From NCBI RefSeq assembly GCF_004320525.1, contig NZ_SIHX01000009.1, forward strand, positions 168,880 through 232,879: 64,000 bases of DNA, in the 5' to 3' direction. Shown here in pieces: positions 6,758-16,180 of this stretch. Numbering within the stretch: the stretch's first letter is position 1; each line of letters starts with the position of its first letter. The notes under the pieces are model-generated. The model ran no database searches. It was not told where the DNA came from and worked only from the letters and a program-made list of their open reading frames with translations. Source of the stretch: Arthrobacter sp. S39 (lineage in GTDB: Bacteria; Actinomycetota; Actinomycetes; Actinomycetales; Micrococcaceae). The position numbers were made by a program, and so were the translations under genes.

Positions 6758-8907
6758 CCCCCGCACCTGTGATCATCGCCATCGACGGGCGATCCGGCGC
6801 AGGGAAAACCACTCTTGCCATCGAACTTGCCGCCCGGCTGCGGAACCACCACAAGGTGGCGCTCTTCCACCTCGAGGACATCTACCCCGGCTGGAACGGC
6901 CTCGCCGCCGGCATCGAGCGATATGTCTCCACCGTCCTGACGCCCCTGAGCCATGGCGAACGCGCCACCTGGACCAGCTGGGACTGGGAAAAACATTACG
7001 ACGGCGACACCCGGGTCACGCTGCCCGCCGAGATCGTGATCATCGAGGGAGTGGGCGCCGCAGCAGCCGGAGCCCGGCCCCTGCTCAGCGCAGTGATCTG
7101 GGCCGACTCGCCGGACGACGTCCGCCGGACGCGGGCGCTGGACCGTGACGGCGGAACCTACGAGCCGTTCTGGGACCAGTGGGCGGCCCAGGAGGACGCC
7201 TGGCTCGCCGGCGACGACGTCCCGGGCCACGCGGACATCCGCGTGCTGAACCAGGCGGACGGCGCGGCCCCCGCCGATGTCCTGCAGCTCCTGACCTACC
7301 TGCCCTCGCTGGCACCTGCCCTGGTCCCTGAGCTGTCCGCCCGCCGTGGCCTCCGGCTCCGTGCGGAACGGATGGAGTGCCGCCCGGACGCGGCCGAACT
7401 CTTCGCCGGGCTGTACGGCGGCTCGGCCAATGCCGTCTGGCTGGACTCCTCCAACGCCCCCACCACGCAGCCGATTGAAAAGTCCCCCGCCGCCGAGCGC
7501 AGCCGCTTCAGCATCCTGGCGGACGACGGCGGCGTGTTCGGCCAGACAGTCACGCACCGGTCAGGCGAGAGCCAAATCGCCGCCGGCTGCGCCACCGCCC
7601 GGGTGCCGGGTCCTTTCTTCCGCTGGCTGGACACGGTCTGGGGGCGCCGGGCGGTCCGCACTCCGGAGGGTTATCCCTGCGACTTCGCCCTTGGCTGGCT
7701 GGGGTGCCTGGGTTATGAGCTCAAGCGCGAAACCGGCGGCACGGATGTCGCCGCAACAACCCCGGATGCTGCCCTGATCTTCGCTGGCCGGGCCGTGGTC
7801 CTGGACCACGCCGAGGGCGCCGCCTGGCTGCTCGCCCTGGAGGCACCGGACACGGACGGCTGGCTGGAAGCGGCACGGAGCACCGTACTGGCCGCGGCCG
7901 CAACTGCGGAAGCAACAGCCCCCGACGCACCAGCACCGGCAGCGGCCCAGCACTTTGGCGGGACGGCGGACCCGGCCGGCGGCAGCACCGCCGTCGTACG
8001 TCCGCCGGTGTTCAGCAGCCGCGATAACGAGCCGGAGTACAAGCACAAGATCCTGGCCGCCCAGCACGAAATCGGCGACGGAAACTCTTACGAGGTCTGC
8101 CTCACCACCATGCTTTCGGCGCGCGTGCCCGCGGCGGAGGCGGCGCCGTGGAGCACGTATCTGGCCTTGCGCCGGAGGAATCCGGCGCCGTTCGCCAGCT
8201 ACCTGCGGTTCGGCGGGTTGACAGTGGCCAGTACGTCGCCGGAACGGTTCCTCAAAATAGCCTCCGACGGCGGCATGCGCGCCGAGCCGATCAAGGGCAC
8301 CCGCCGCCGGGCCTCAGATCCGGCACTGGACGCCCAGCTGCGCCGCGACCTGGAAAGCTCGCTGAAGGACCGGGCCGAGAACATCATGATCGTGGACCTG
8401 CTGCGCAACGACCTCAGCCACTTCGCGGAACCCGGATCCGTCACGGTCAGCAGGCTGTGCGCAATCGAAAGCTACGCCACGGTGCACCAGATGGTCAGCA
8501 CCATCGACGCGAAACTCCTTCCCGGCTCGCCGCGGGCCGAGGCCGTGGCGGCGTGCTTCCCGGCGGGCTCCATGACCGGCGCCCCCAAGATCAGCACCAT
8601 GGCCATCCTGGACCGGCTGGAGCAGGGGCCCCGCGGCCTCTACTCCGGGGCGATCGGCTACTTCTCGCTCAATGGCGCAACTGACCTGGCCGTGGCTATC
8701 CGCACCCTGGTGATCAACACCGGTTCCGGCACCGGTGACGGGAGCGGCACCGCGGACGGGGACGGCAGCGGGCCCACGGCGGAACTGACGCTCGGCATCG
8801 GCGGCGCCATCACCTCGGACTCTTTTCCGGACGAGGAATACGAGGAAATCCGGGTCAAGGCCTTCGGCGTACTGTCCACCCTGGGTTCGGAGTTCCCCGA
8901 AGGCTAG
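6754..8907 (+). CDS. pabB: Aminodeoxychorismate synthase component I fused to an N-terminal P-loop kinase-like domain
   Basis: In this 717-residue fusion, residues 1-180 are uridine-kinase-like: 'IAIDGRSGAGKTTLAIEL' is a Walker A and 'VIIEGVGAAAAG' a Walker B-like strand. From about 200 onward it is a chorismate-utilising enzyme, with 'GNSYEVCLTT', 'PERFLKI', 'EPIKGTRRR', 'DRAENIMIVDLLRNDL' and 'PAGSMTGAPKISTM'. The Lys in PIKGT marks aminodeoxychorismate synthase rather than anthranilate synthase. It would convert chorismate to aminodeoxychorismate for p-aminobenzoate and folate; pabC lies 1.6 kb downstream. The ATG at 6754 overlaps the phosphatase stop. The role of the kinase domain is unknown. 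Confidence 0.87.
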   Translation: MTPAPVIIAIDGRSGAGKTTLAIELAARLRNHHKVALFHLEDIYPGWNGLAAGIERYVSTVLTPLSHGERATWTSWDWEKHYDGDTRVTLPAEIVIIEGVGAAAAGARPLLSAVIWADSPDDVRRTRALDRDGGTYEPFWDQWAAQEDAWLAGDDVPGHADIRVLNQADGAAPADVLQLLTYLPSLAPALVPELSARRGLRLRAERMECRPDAAELFAGLYGGSANAVWLDSSNAPTTQPIEKSPAAERSRFSILADDGGVFGQTVTHRSGESQIAAGCATARVPGPFFRWLDTVWGRRAVRTPEGYPCDFALGWLGCLGYELKRETGGTDVAATTPDAALIFAGRAVVLDHAEGAAWLLALEAPDTDGWLEAARSTVLAAAATAEATAPDAPAPAAAQHFGGTADPAGGSTAVVRPPVFSSRDNEPEYKHKILAAQHEIGDGNSYEVCLTTMLSARVPAAEAAPWSTYLALRRRNPAPFASYLRFGGLTVASTSPERFLKIASDGGMRAEPIKGTRRRASDPALDAQLRRDLESSLKDRAENIMIVDLLRNDLSHFAEPGSVTVSRLCAIESYATVHQMVSTIDAKLLPGSPRAEAVAACFPAGSMTGAPKISTMAILDRLEQGPRGLYSGAIGYFSLNGATDLAVAIRTLVINTGSGTGDGSGTADGDGSGPTAELTLGIGGAITSDSFPDEEYEEIRVKAFGVLSTLGSEFPEG

Positions 8908-8910
8908 GGC

Positions 8911-10386
8911 CTACTGGACCGTCGCGGTCAGCCTGGCGACGTTGTCGATGTAGCGGGCTGCGAGCGGCCGGTTCAGCCAGTCCTCCAGCTTGAGCTCGTG
9001 GGAAATGTCCCGGTACGTGTTCTCCACCGCACGCATGTCATTGACAATATCCGCGCCCAGGAGCATCACGGACACCTCCATGTTCAGCGAGAAGGAGCGC
9101 ATGTCCATGTTGCTTGAGCCCAGGACGGCCACTTCGTCGTCAATGGTGAAGTGCTTGGCATGGAGCACAAACGGGGCCCTGTAGAGGTAGATCTTCACCC
9201 CGGCCTCCAGCAGCGCCTCGTAGTAGGACTGCTGTGCGTGGTGCACCAGGAACTGGTCGCCCTTCTCGGAGACGAACAGTTCCACGTCCACGCCGCGCTG
9301 CGCGGCCGTGGTGATGGCATAAAGCAGCGAATCGTCCGGCACAAAGTAGGGGCTGCAGATGGAGATCCGGTGCTGGGCGGAGTAGATCAGGGTGGTGAAG
9401 AGCCGCAGGTTGTTTTCGGTGATGAACCCCGGGCCGCTGGGAACCACCTGGGCGGTGACCCTACCAGGGGAGGGATTGGCCGGCAGCTGCAGCTGGTGTT
9501 CCAGGGACTCGTCGGTCTCGCTGAGCCAGTCAGTGGCGAAAACGACGTTGAGCGTGGTGACGATGGGACCGCGCAGGCAGGCCATGAGCTCCACCCATTC
9601 GCGGCCGGCCTTGCGGTGCTTGGGGTTGTTGTAGGAGGGCTCGATCAGGTTCTGTGATCCGGTGAAGGCGAGTTCGCCGTCGATCACCATGATCTTGCGG
9701 TGGTTGCGCAGGTCCGGGCGGCGCCACTGGCCGTGGATGGGAAGCAGCGGCAGCATGCGCTTCCACTGGATCTTGCCCGATCTCAGCCGCTTGAGCAGGT
9801 TGCGGTAGCCCTTGACCCGCAGGGTGCCGATGTGGTCGAACAGCACCCGGACTTCCACGCCCCGCTCTGCAGCCTCTTCCAGCGCGGTGAGCAGGTCGTT
9901 GGTGATGTGATCCGTGCTCATGATGTAGAACTCGGCGTTGACGAACGTTTTCGCCTTGCGCACAGCCTCGGTCATGGCGAGCATCGAGTCCGGATAGCCG
10001 GGAATCAGGTCCACAGAGTTGCCGTCCACCATGGGGAGGGAGCCCAGCCTGCGGTTAAGTTCACCGGCGGAGGTGACCCATTCCGGTCCCTTGTATTCGC
10101 TTTCGACGTCGGCGAGCGCCGAGATGCCGGACCGCACCCGGGCATTGACGGTCTCCTGCTGCTGGCGGCGGCGGCTGGAAAGCTTGAAGTTGCCGAACAG
10201 CAGGAACAAAACCAGGCCCACGAACGGGACAAAGAAGATGACCAGCAGCCAGGCCATGGCGGTGGTGGGGCGCCGGTTGCCGGGGATGATGCCCAGGGCT
10301 GCCACCCGGATCACGAGGTCGGCGGCGGCCAGCAGCAGGGTCACCCAGCCCGGCACCGTACCGGCTAGCGAAAACGGCCACAACAC
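8911..10386 (-). CDS. cls: Cardiolipin synthase (phospholipase D superfamily)
   Basis: Two N-terminal membrane helices (about residues 8-65) are followed by two HKD motifs, 'HRKIMVIDGELAFTGSQN' and 'HAKHFTIDDEVAVLGSSN'. This is the architecture of bacterial cardiolipin synthases, which join two phosphatidylglycerols at the membrane. The frame extends to a GTG at 10446, but that would leave 35 bases for two divergent promoters and adds no membrane-like residues. I prefer the GTG at 10386, giving 491 residues. The stop lies three bases from the convergent pabB stop. Confidence 0.9.
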   Translation of the reverse strand: MLWPFSLAGTVPGWVTLLLAAADLVIRVAALGIIPGNRRPTTAMAWLLVIFFVPFVGLVLFLLFGNFKLSSRRRQQQETVNARVRSGISALADVESEYKGPEWVTSAGELNRRLGSLPMVDGNSVDLIPGYPDSMLAMTEAVRKAKTFVNAEFYIMSTDHITNDLLTALEEAAERGVEVRVLFDHIGTLRVKGYRNLLKRLRSGKIQWKRMLPLLPIHGQWRRPDLRNHRKIMVIDGELAFTGSQNLIEPSYNNPKHRKAGREWVELMACLRGPIVTTLNVVFATDWLSETDESLEHQLQLPANPSPGRVTAQVVPSGPGFITENNLRLFTTLIYSAQHRISICSPYFVPDDSLLYAITTAAQRGVDVELFVSEKGDQFLVHHAQQSYYEALLEAGVKIYLYRAPFVLHAKHFTIDDEVAVLGSSNMDMRSFSLNMEVSVMLLGADIVNDMRAVENTYRDISHELKLEDWLNRPLAARYIDNVARLTATVQ

Positions 10387-10481
10387 TTCGAAAACCCCCG
10401 GACTGTGTGCGCCCTCCGGACGGTTTCCGGCCAAGGCGTTGACCACAGCTTAGCCGCGGGCGGCCGGACTAAGCTGGAGCC

Positions 10482-11414
10482 ATGACTTCTCCTGCTTCCG
10501 TGGTGCTCGTTTTCCTGGACCCCGCGTTCCCGGCCGGCCGCCTCGCTGATGCCTCGCAGCCCCAGCTGATGGTCACCGATCAGGGGGCCACCCGTGGTGA
10601 CGGCGTGTTCGAGACCATGCTGGCAGTGGGCGGAAAAGTACGGAAGCTCCAGGCGCACCTGGACCGGCTGGAGGGTTCCGCGGAGGCGCTGGACCTGGTG
10701 ATTCCGAACCAGGACCAGTGGCGTGCAGCCATCGAAACAGGTGTGGCGGACCACCGGGCGCAGCATCCCGCGCCCGCCCCCTCGGAGGACGAGCTGGTGG
10801 TCAAGCTCGTGGTCACCCGCGGGGTGGAGGGCGCCTCATCCCCCACCTGCTGGGTCCAGGTCTCTCCCGTCGGCGCGGTTGCCCGCCGCCAGCGCGAAAC
10901 CGGCATCGACGTTATCCTCCTGGACCGCGGCTACGACAGTGACGTGGCCGAGCGCGCCCCGTGGCTGCTGATGGGCGCGAAGACCCTGTCCTATGCGGTC
11001 AACATGGCCGCGCTGCGGCACGCGCACAAACAGGGTGCTGACGACGTCATCTTCACGTCCTCGGACGGCCGGGTCCTGGAGGGTCCAACGTCCACTGTGC
11101 TGCTGGCGCACCTGGAAACGTCCGACGACGGCGCGCGCCAGGTCAAGCGGCTCATCACGCCGCAACTGGACAGCGGCATCCTTCCCGGGACGTCCCAGGG
11201 GGCGCTTTTCACTGCCGCGAAGGCAGCAGGCTGGGAACTCGGCTACGGCCCGCTGGAACCGCAGGACCTCCTGGACGCAGACGCCGTCTGGCTCATTTCC
11301 AGCATCCGGCTGCTCGCGCCCGTGAACCACATCGACGGCAAGGAAATCGGCACGCCTGCCATCCAGAAGCAGCTGACCGCCGAACTGAACGAGCTTTTCG
11401 CCGGGATTAAGTAG
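10482..11414 (+). CDS. pabC: Aminodeoxychorismate lyase / class IV aminotransferase
   Basis: The 310-residue fold-type IV PLP enzyme has 'VTDQGATRGDGVFETM' near the N-terminus, 'GAKTLSYAVNMAALRHA' carrying the PLP-binding Lys (about residue 168), and 'DGRVLEGPTSTVLL', the glutamate loop gripping the cofactor. PabC removes pyruvate from aminodeoxychorismate to give p-aminobenzoate for folate. The nearby pabB-like gene supports this over a branched-chain or D-amino-acid aminotransferase role, though sequence alone does not exclude those. The ATG is preceded closely by GGAG. Confidence 0.85.
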   Translation: MTSPASVVLVFLDPAFPAGRLADASQPQLMVTDQGATRGDGVFETMLAVGGKVRKLQAHLDRLEGSAEALDLVIPNQDQWRAAIETGVADHRAQHPAPAPSEDELVVKLVVTRGVEGASSPTCWVQVSPVGAVARRQRETGIDVILLDRGYDSDVAERAPWLLMGAKTLSYAVNMAALRHAHKQGADDVIFTSSDGRVLEGPTSTVLLAHLETSDDGARQVKRLITPQLDSGILPGTSQGALFTAAKAAGWELGYGPLEPQDLLDADAVWLISSIRLLAPVNHIDGKEIGTPAIQKQLTAELNELFAGIK

Positions 11415-11455
11415 GGCTGCTTTCCAGGCTATACCCGGCGCCAGTACGTTCCGGG

Positions 11456-11863
11456 TTAGGGCGTTCCGGGGTACTCCTGCCCGGTGACGTGGCTGCCCCA
11501 CTGGGTTTCCGGGCCATCCTGCCCCTCGCCCAGCGCCTCCCACATGGCGAGGTGGCTCATAAAGTGCTCCGGTGCCGCGCCGTGCCAGTGCCACTCCCCC
11601 GGGGGTGTGTAGATCGTGTCGCCGGGCCGGACTTCGATGACCTAGCCGCCGCGGGACTGGACCAGGCCCAGGCCCTCGGTCACGTGCAGGGTCTGTCCGT
11701 TGGCGTGGGTGTGCCAGGCGGTGTGGGCGCCGGGGCCGAACCGGACCATGTTCACGCGCAGCTGCGAGGGCTCTTCGCCCCGGGCGATGACGTCGAACCA
11801 GACATCACCGGTGAACATTTCGGCGGGCCTCTTGTTGCTGGGGGTTTTTGGCTGGATTTCCAA
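11456..11863 (-). pseudogene. Cupin-domain protein disrupted by an in-frame TAG
   Basis: From a TTG at 11863, preceded by AAGGAG, the minus strand encodes a small cupin. It includes 'HTAWHTHANGQTLHVTEG' (metal-binding His residues) and runs to '...LVQSRGG' before a TAG at 11642-11644. The same frame then continues with 'VIEVRPGDTIYTPPGEWHW' and a plausible C-terminus to a TAA at 11456. The two parts make one 135-codon cupin of normal length, including both cupin motifs. The simplest reading is one nonsense change, GAG (Glu) to TAG. Such cupins often bind metals and act on small aromatics or quercetin-like compounds. A sequencing error or readthrough cannot be excluded. Confidence 0.82.
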
Positions 11864-12060
11864 AATTCTCCTTGATCGTGGCTGTGGACCGTGGCCCTTC
11901 AACGCTAGGGCGCCCTGCGTTCCCGTGGGAGGGTCTGTCAGTACCTGTACCAGCAGGGCCTTCCGCGCGGATACAGTAGGGGGTTTGCTGGATAAGTAGC
12001 AATACCGCTCCCACATCTTCCACCCAACCAACCGATCCCCTACCCAACTTACGGAGAACC

Positions 12061-13101
12061 ATGCTTACCGCCAATGCCTACGCCGCCCCGTCCGCAACGG
12101 GCGACCTCATCCCCACCACCGTCGAACGCCGCGACGTCGGCGCGCATGACGTCCTGATCGAGATCAGGTTCGCCGGCATCTGCCACTCGGACATCCACAC
12201 CGTCCGCGGCGACTGGGGGCCCCAGCAGTACCCGCTCGCCCCCGGCCACGAAATCGCCGGCATCGTCACCGAGATCGGTTCCGCCGTCACCAGGCACGCC
12301 GTCGGCGACCGCGTGGGCGTCGGCTGCATGGTCAATTCCTGCCGCGAATGCGTCAACTGCAAAAAGGGTGAGGAGCAGTACTGCCTCAACGGTATGACCG
12401 GCACATACGGCGCCGTGGACCGCGACGGCACCATCACGCAGGGCGGATACTCCACCCACGTCGTGGTGACCGAAGACTTCGTCGTCACCATTCCCGAGGG
12501 CATCGAACTCGACGTCGCCGCTCCCCTGCTGTGCGCGGGAATCACCACGTACTCCCCGCTGCGGCACTGGGGTGCGGGTCCCGGGAAGAAGGTTGCCGTC
12601 GTCGGACTTGGCGGCCTGGGCCACATGGCCGTCAAGCTCGCGCACGCCATGGGCGCCGAGGTCACCGTGCTCTCACAGTCCCTGAAAAAGCAGGAAGACG
12701 GGCTGAAGCTGGGCGCGGACCACTTCTACGCCACCAGCGACGAGACCACGTTCCCGGACCTGGCCGGCTCCTTCGACCTGATCATCAACACGGTCAGCGC
12801 AGCGATCGATATCAGCGCCTACCTGCAGCTGCTGACCCTCGACGGCGCGCTGGTGAACGTTGGTGCCCCGGCCGAGCCGCTCCCGGTCAACGTCTTCTCG
12901 CTGATCATGGGGCGCCGGTCCTTCGCGGGCTCCGCGATCGGCGGCATCCGCGAGACCCAGGAAATGCTCGATTTCTGCGCCGAGCACAACCTGGGCGCCG
13001 AAATCGAGGTCATCCCGGCGAGCAAGATCAACGACGCCTACGAGCGTGTCCTGGCCTCTGACGTTCGCTACCGGTTCGTGATCGACGCCTCCACGCTGTA
13101 A
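12061..13101 (+). CDS. Zinc-dependent NAD(P) alcohol dehydrogenase (cinnamyl/AdhC type)
   Basis: The 346-residue medium-chain dehydrogenase has catalytic-zinc ligands in 'GICHSDIHTV' and 'PGHEIAGIV'. The four-cysteine structural-zinc lobe is in 'CMVNSCRECVNCKKGEEQYC', and the cofactor loop is 'VGLGGLGHMAVKLA'. The residues after the loop ('LSQSLKKQ') resemble the NADP-preferring cinnamyl alcohol dehydrogenase/mycobacterial AdhC group. It would interconvert primary alcohols and aldehydes in the cytosol. ACGGAG lies just ahead of the ATG. It is transcribed away from the cupin pseudogene. Confidence 0.92.
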   Translation: MLTANAYAAPSATGDLIPTTVERRDVGAHDVLIEIRFAGICHSDIHTVRGDWGPQQYPLAPGHEIAGIVTEIGSAVTRHAVGDRVGVGCMVNSCRECVNCKKGEEQYCLNGMTGTYGAVDRDGTITQGGYSTHVVVTEDFVVTIPEGIELDVAAPLLCAGITTYSPLRHWGAGPGKKVAVVGLGGLGHMAVKLAHAMGAEVTVLSQSLKKQEDGLKLGADHFYATSDETTFPDLAGSFDLIINTVSAAIDISAYLQLLTLDGALVNVGAPAEPLPVNVFSLIMGRRSFAGSAIGGIRETQEMLDFCAEHNLGAEIEVIPASKINDAYERVLASDVRYRFVIDASTL

Positions 13102-13125
13102 ATATCAGGCGCAAAGTTCGGGCGT

Positions 13126-13164
13126 GGCCGGGGAACCTGCGGGCGTTACGCGGGTTCCCCGGCC
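13126..13164. terminator. Bidirectional hairpin between convergent genes
   Basis: GGCCGGGGAACC (13126-13137) and GGTTCCCCGGCC (13153-13164) are perfect 12-bp arms between the convergent dehydrogenase and GH43 genes. The GH43 stop codon (13146-13148, minus strand) sits in the hairpin loop. No T-run is needed for many actinobacterial terminators. The structure is seen; the termination role is inferred. Confidence 0.7.
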
Positions 13165-14723
13165 CGGTAGTCGAAGCGCTCCAGGACGGCGCTGCCATTC
13201 CGGACGGACAGTCCCATGACCCGGCCGGTGAACCCTCCGGCCACTTCGGTGGACAGATAGCGGCCGTCCAGCGTGGCCAGGACGGTCAGCTGGCCGTCCT
13301 GCTGGAAGCCCAGCGAGACCTCGTCCGGGCCGTAATTCTTACCGGGCAGCCCGGCATTGGGCGCTGCACCGCTGACGATCACAAGCTGCACCTGGCACTC
13401 AGCCGACGCCCCGCCGTCGACATGCCCGCAGGCGGCCGAACCCAGCTCCTGCTGGAGCGGCCCGATCCGGGCAACGGCGCGGACAGTGCGCCCGTCCGTT
13501 TCCACGCCGTACCGGTGCGAGGCATCGACCCGCAGCTCGAACCTGGCTGTGGCGCCGCCCCGGGGACGGACCGTGGCGCTCGCGGTCCATGCCTCGTCCC
13601 GGACGCGCGTGGCCAACAGTGGCGCAAGGTCCCCATTGCCGCTTCCGCTGATCAGCAGGCCTTCGGCTTCCAGTGAAGTGAACGACGCCGGGTCCTCCCC
13701 GGGCGCGATCCAGCGCAGGTGCAGCTCCCCTGAGCGGAAATCGTCGGTGAACGCCGTATCCACGCGGGGCACCTGGTAGTGGTCCTCCTCGAACGCCGGC
13801 CAGCCCTGGTCCCACCGGATGCCCGCCAGGAAAGTCTCCCTGCCCAGCACGTGGTAGCCGGGGACTGAGCCGCGGGGGCGCACGCCCAGGTAGACCGCAG
13901 CCCATTCTCCCGACGCTGCCTGCACCAAATCAGCGTGGCCGGTGTTCTGGGCCACGGCAGCAGTGCTCCGGTGGCTGAAGATGGGATTCTGCGGGTGTGG
14001 CTCGAACGGCCCCTCCGGAGTGGTGCTCCGGCTCACCGACACCGCGTGGCCACGCTCGGTGCCGCCCTCGGCCAGCAGCAGGTACCACCAGTCCCCGACG
14101 CGGTACAGGTGGGGCCCCTCGGGGAACGCCAGCCCGGTCCCCTGCCACACCTTCCGGGGCGGTTCGAGCAGCTTGCCGGCCTGCGGATCCAGCCGGGCCT
14201 GGACAATGCCGGATGCGTTGTCGGCCGGGCCGAAACCCACCCAGGTCAGGTAGCAGTTTCCATCGGCGTCCCAGGCAAGGTCAGGGTCGATGCCGAGCGT
14301 TCCGGGAATCTGTACCGGATCGCTCCACGGACCGGCCGGGTTCTCTGCCGTCAGCAGCAGGTGGCCGCCGCCGAACTCGCTCATGTTGGTGGTCACGAAC
14401 CAGAAGGTGCCGTTGTGGTACCGGAGCGTGGAGCCGAAGATCCCGCCGGAGGGCCGCCTGTCGCCGGCTGCGAACTGGGAGCGCCGGGTCAGGATGTTTC
14501 CCACCTGCTCCCACGTGACAAGGTCGCGGCTGTGGAACACCGGAGCCCCGGGGAAGTACTCAAAGCTGGAGGTCGCCAGGTAGTAGTCGTCACCGGCGCG
14601 GCAGATGGTCGGATCCGGAAAGAAACCGGGGATGACGGGTGCGGTCGAAGCAGGGAATGAAGCGGATTTGCCGGATGCGGGAGGAGAAGCCAAAAGTGCG
14701 TCCTCAAAAACGTCGTCGGTCAT
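13146..14723 (-). CDS. Glycoside hydrolase family 43 (beta-xylosidase/arabinofuranosidase-like)
   Basis: This 525-residue protein starts 'PVIPGFFPDPTICRAGDDYY', where the Asp of FPDP is the GH43 catalytic base. It continues with 'GIDPDLAWDADG' (second Asp) and 'LAFPEGPHLYRVGDWW' (catalytic Glu). The C-terminal 200 residues form the beta-sandwich found in GH43 xylosidases. No signal peptide is visible, so it probably cleaves imported xylo- or arabino-oligosaccharides in the cytosol. It stands alone, with no transporter beside it. Xylose versus arabinose specificity is not readable from these motifs. Confidence 0.9.
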   Translation of the reverse strand: MTDDVFEDALLASPPASGKSASFPASTAPVIPGFFPDPTICRAGDDYYLATSSFEYFPGAPVFHSRDLVTWEQVGNILTRRSQFAAGDRRPSGGIFGSTLRYHNGTFWFVTTNMSEFGGGHLLLTAENPAGPWSDPVQIPGTLGIDPDLAWDADGNCYLTWVGFGPADNASGIVQARLDPQAGKLLEPPRKVWQGTGLAFPEGPHLYRVGDWWYLLLAEGGTERGHAVSVSRSTTPEGPFEPHPQNPIFSHRSTAAVAQNTGHADLVQAASGEWAAVYLGVRPRGSVPGYHVLGRETFLAGIRWDQGWPAFEEDHYQVPRVDTAFTDDFRSGELHLRWIAPGEDPASFTSLEAEGLLISGSGNGDLAPLLATRVRDEAWTASATVRPRGGATARFELRVDASHRYGVETDGRTVRAVARIGPLQQELGSAACGHVDGGASAECQVQLVIVSGAAPNAGLPGKNYGPDEVSLGFQQDGQLTVLATLDGRYLSTEVAGGFTGRVMGLSVRNGSAVLERFDYRAGEPA

Positions 14724-14901
14724 GCGCTGTCCACCCTGGATCGGGGCCTATGGTGAGCCACCAGGCCGGGAGATTCCAACCTAGGGACCACCGCACCTCC
14801 GGGGAACCGGTCTTTTCATTGACTGGAAGAGGTGGCTTGAGCGCGGAACCCACTCGCCATCACTCTGTTGGTGCGGCGGGCAGAGCCGTAAGGTGTGGTT
14901 C

Positions 14902-15366
14902 ATGACCTCCACTGAAGTGCCTGACGACAAACTGACGTTCGATGAGTGCTGGGAGTTGCTGGCTGACGAAACGCTGGGGCGGATCGCCGTCATCGTGGAT
15001 GACCATCCGGAGATCTTCCCCGTGAATTTTGTGCTTGACCGCCGCAGCCTCGTGTTCCGCACCGCCGGAGTCACCAAGCTCTGGGCCGCGCTGACGGAGA
15101 AGCCGGCGGCCCTGGAAGTTGACGGCTATGACCCGCATACCGAAACCGCCTGGAGCGTGGTGGTCCGCGGCGACATCGACGTGATCGAGGACCCGCAGGA
15201 AAAGGCCACTGTGGACGCCCTCAACCTGGAGCCGTGGCACCCAGGCGCCAAAAACCACTACGTCCGGCTCACCCCGCAGGCCCTGACCGGGCGCCGTTTC
15301 AAGGTCAACAAACCGGACGTCTGGAACACGAGGTTGTCCGACCGCCGTCGCGCTTCTTTCGAGTAG
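14902..15366 (+). CDS. Pyridoxamine 5'-phosphate oxidase-like flavin/heme-binding protein
   Basis: The 154-residue split-barrel protein begins 'DKLTFDECWELLADETLGRIAVIVDDHPEIFPVNFVLD' in overview (about residues 8-45), the layout of the PPOX/nitroreductase-like family that binds FMN or F420. The last third carries 'RRFKVNKPDVWN'. AAGG sits eight bases before the ATG at 14902, so I prefer this to the GTG three codons upstream. Members of this type in actinobacteria act in stress responses or reduce unsaturated compounds. The cofactor cannot be told apart here. Confidence 0.78.
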   Translation: MTSTEVPDDKLTFDECWELLADETLGRIAVIVDDHPEIFPVNFVLDRRSLVFRTAGVTKLWAALTEKPAALEVDGYDPHTETAWSVVVRGDIDVIEDPQEKATVDALNLEPWHPGAKNHYVRLTPQALTGRRFKVNKPDVWNTRLSDRRRASFE

Positions 15367-15407
15367 CCCCAGGGCGGGCCAGCAAGCGTGGCCGGCCGTG
15401 CCATCCG

Positions 15408-16085
15408 TCAGGGTGTTGCGGGGACCCCCCGGTACAGGTGTGCCTCAAGCCCGGACAGCAGGATGGTGATTCCCTGGTCGAGTTCCGCCTCGCCGTCGTA
15501 ATCAGCCAGTACCGGCGCCAGTGCCCGGAGCCGGGGGAAGTCCTTGGCCGGCAGCCGGTGCAGCCCAAGCCGCAGCAGGGCTTCGTTTTCCTCCGGGTCC
15601 ACAATGTATTCCTGGAGCTCGTTGAGGATGTGGCCGTAAAGGAAGCCGTAGTAAGCCCGGTACACGTGCAAGGCATCCGTGGGGGCGAAGCCGGCGTCAA
15701 TGAGCAGCGCCAGGATCTGTTCCAGGGGCCGCACGGTACCCAGCGGCCGCATGCCCAGTGGCGTGGACAGCGGCCTTGTCACCAGCAAGGGAATGACGTT
15801 GGGGTGGCGGAGCGCCAGTAGCCGCAGGTCGTGGGCGATGCGGCGGAGCTGGGCCTTCCAGTCGGGATCGCTCGGGAAGATGGCCAGCTCATTGAGCACC
15901 AGTTCCGATACCCCGTCCAGCAGTGCGGCACGGTTCTCGGCGTAGCGGTAGAGGCTCATCGGATCACGTTCAAGCACCTGCCCCAGCCTGCGCATGGTGA
16001 GCGCGTCGAGGCCTTCGTCATCCACGAGTTCCAGCGCTGCTGACAGCACCAGCTCCCTGGTGAGCCGTGGTTTTTGGCTGGCCAT
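15408..16085 (-). CDS. TetR-family transcriptional regulator
   Basis: This 225-residue protein has the N-terminal helix-turn-helix 'LVLSAALELVDDEGLDALTM' followed by 'RRLGQVLERDPMSLYRY', the TetR recognition region. A long helical ligand-binding domain resembles the TetR_C family. Upstream on the minus strand is a cluster of GTAG/CTAC half-sites that could be its own operator. No efflux gene lies divergently beside it; the nearest plus-strand genes are small orphans. Its target beyond itself is unknown. Confidence 0.9.
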   Translation of the reverse strand: MASQKPRLTRELVLSAALELVDDEGLDALTMRRLGQVLERDPMSLYRYAENRAALLDGVSELVLNELAIFPSDPDWKAQLRRIAHDLRLLALRHPNVIPLLVTRPLSTPLGMRPLGTVRPLEQILALLIDAGFAPTDALHVYRAYYGFLYGHILNELQEYIVDPEENEALLRLGLHRLPAKDFPRLRALAPVLADYDGEAELDQGITILLSGLEAHLYRGVPATP

Positions 16086-16180
16086 TTCATATCTCCGAGT
16101 TCTTCGGGCGGACGTGGCATTCCGTCCTATGTGGTCGGGCCCCCGCCTGGTGACGGAAAATCAAGACGCTTGCCTAATCC

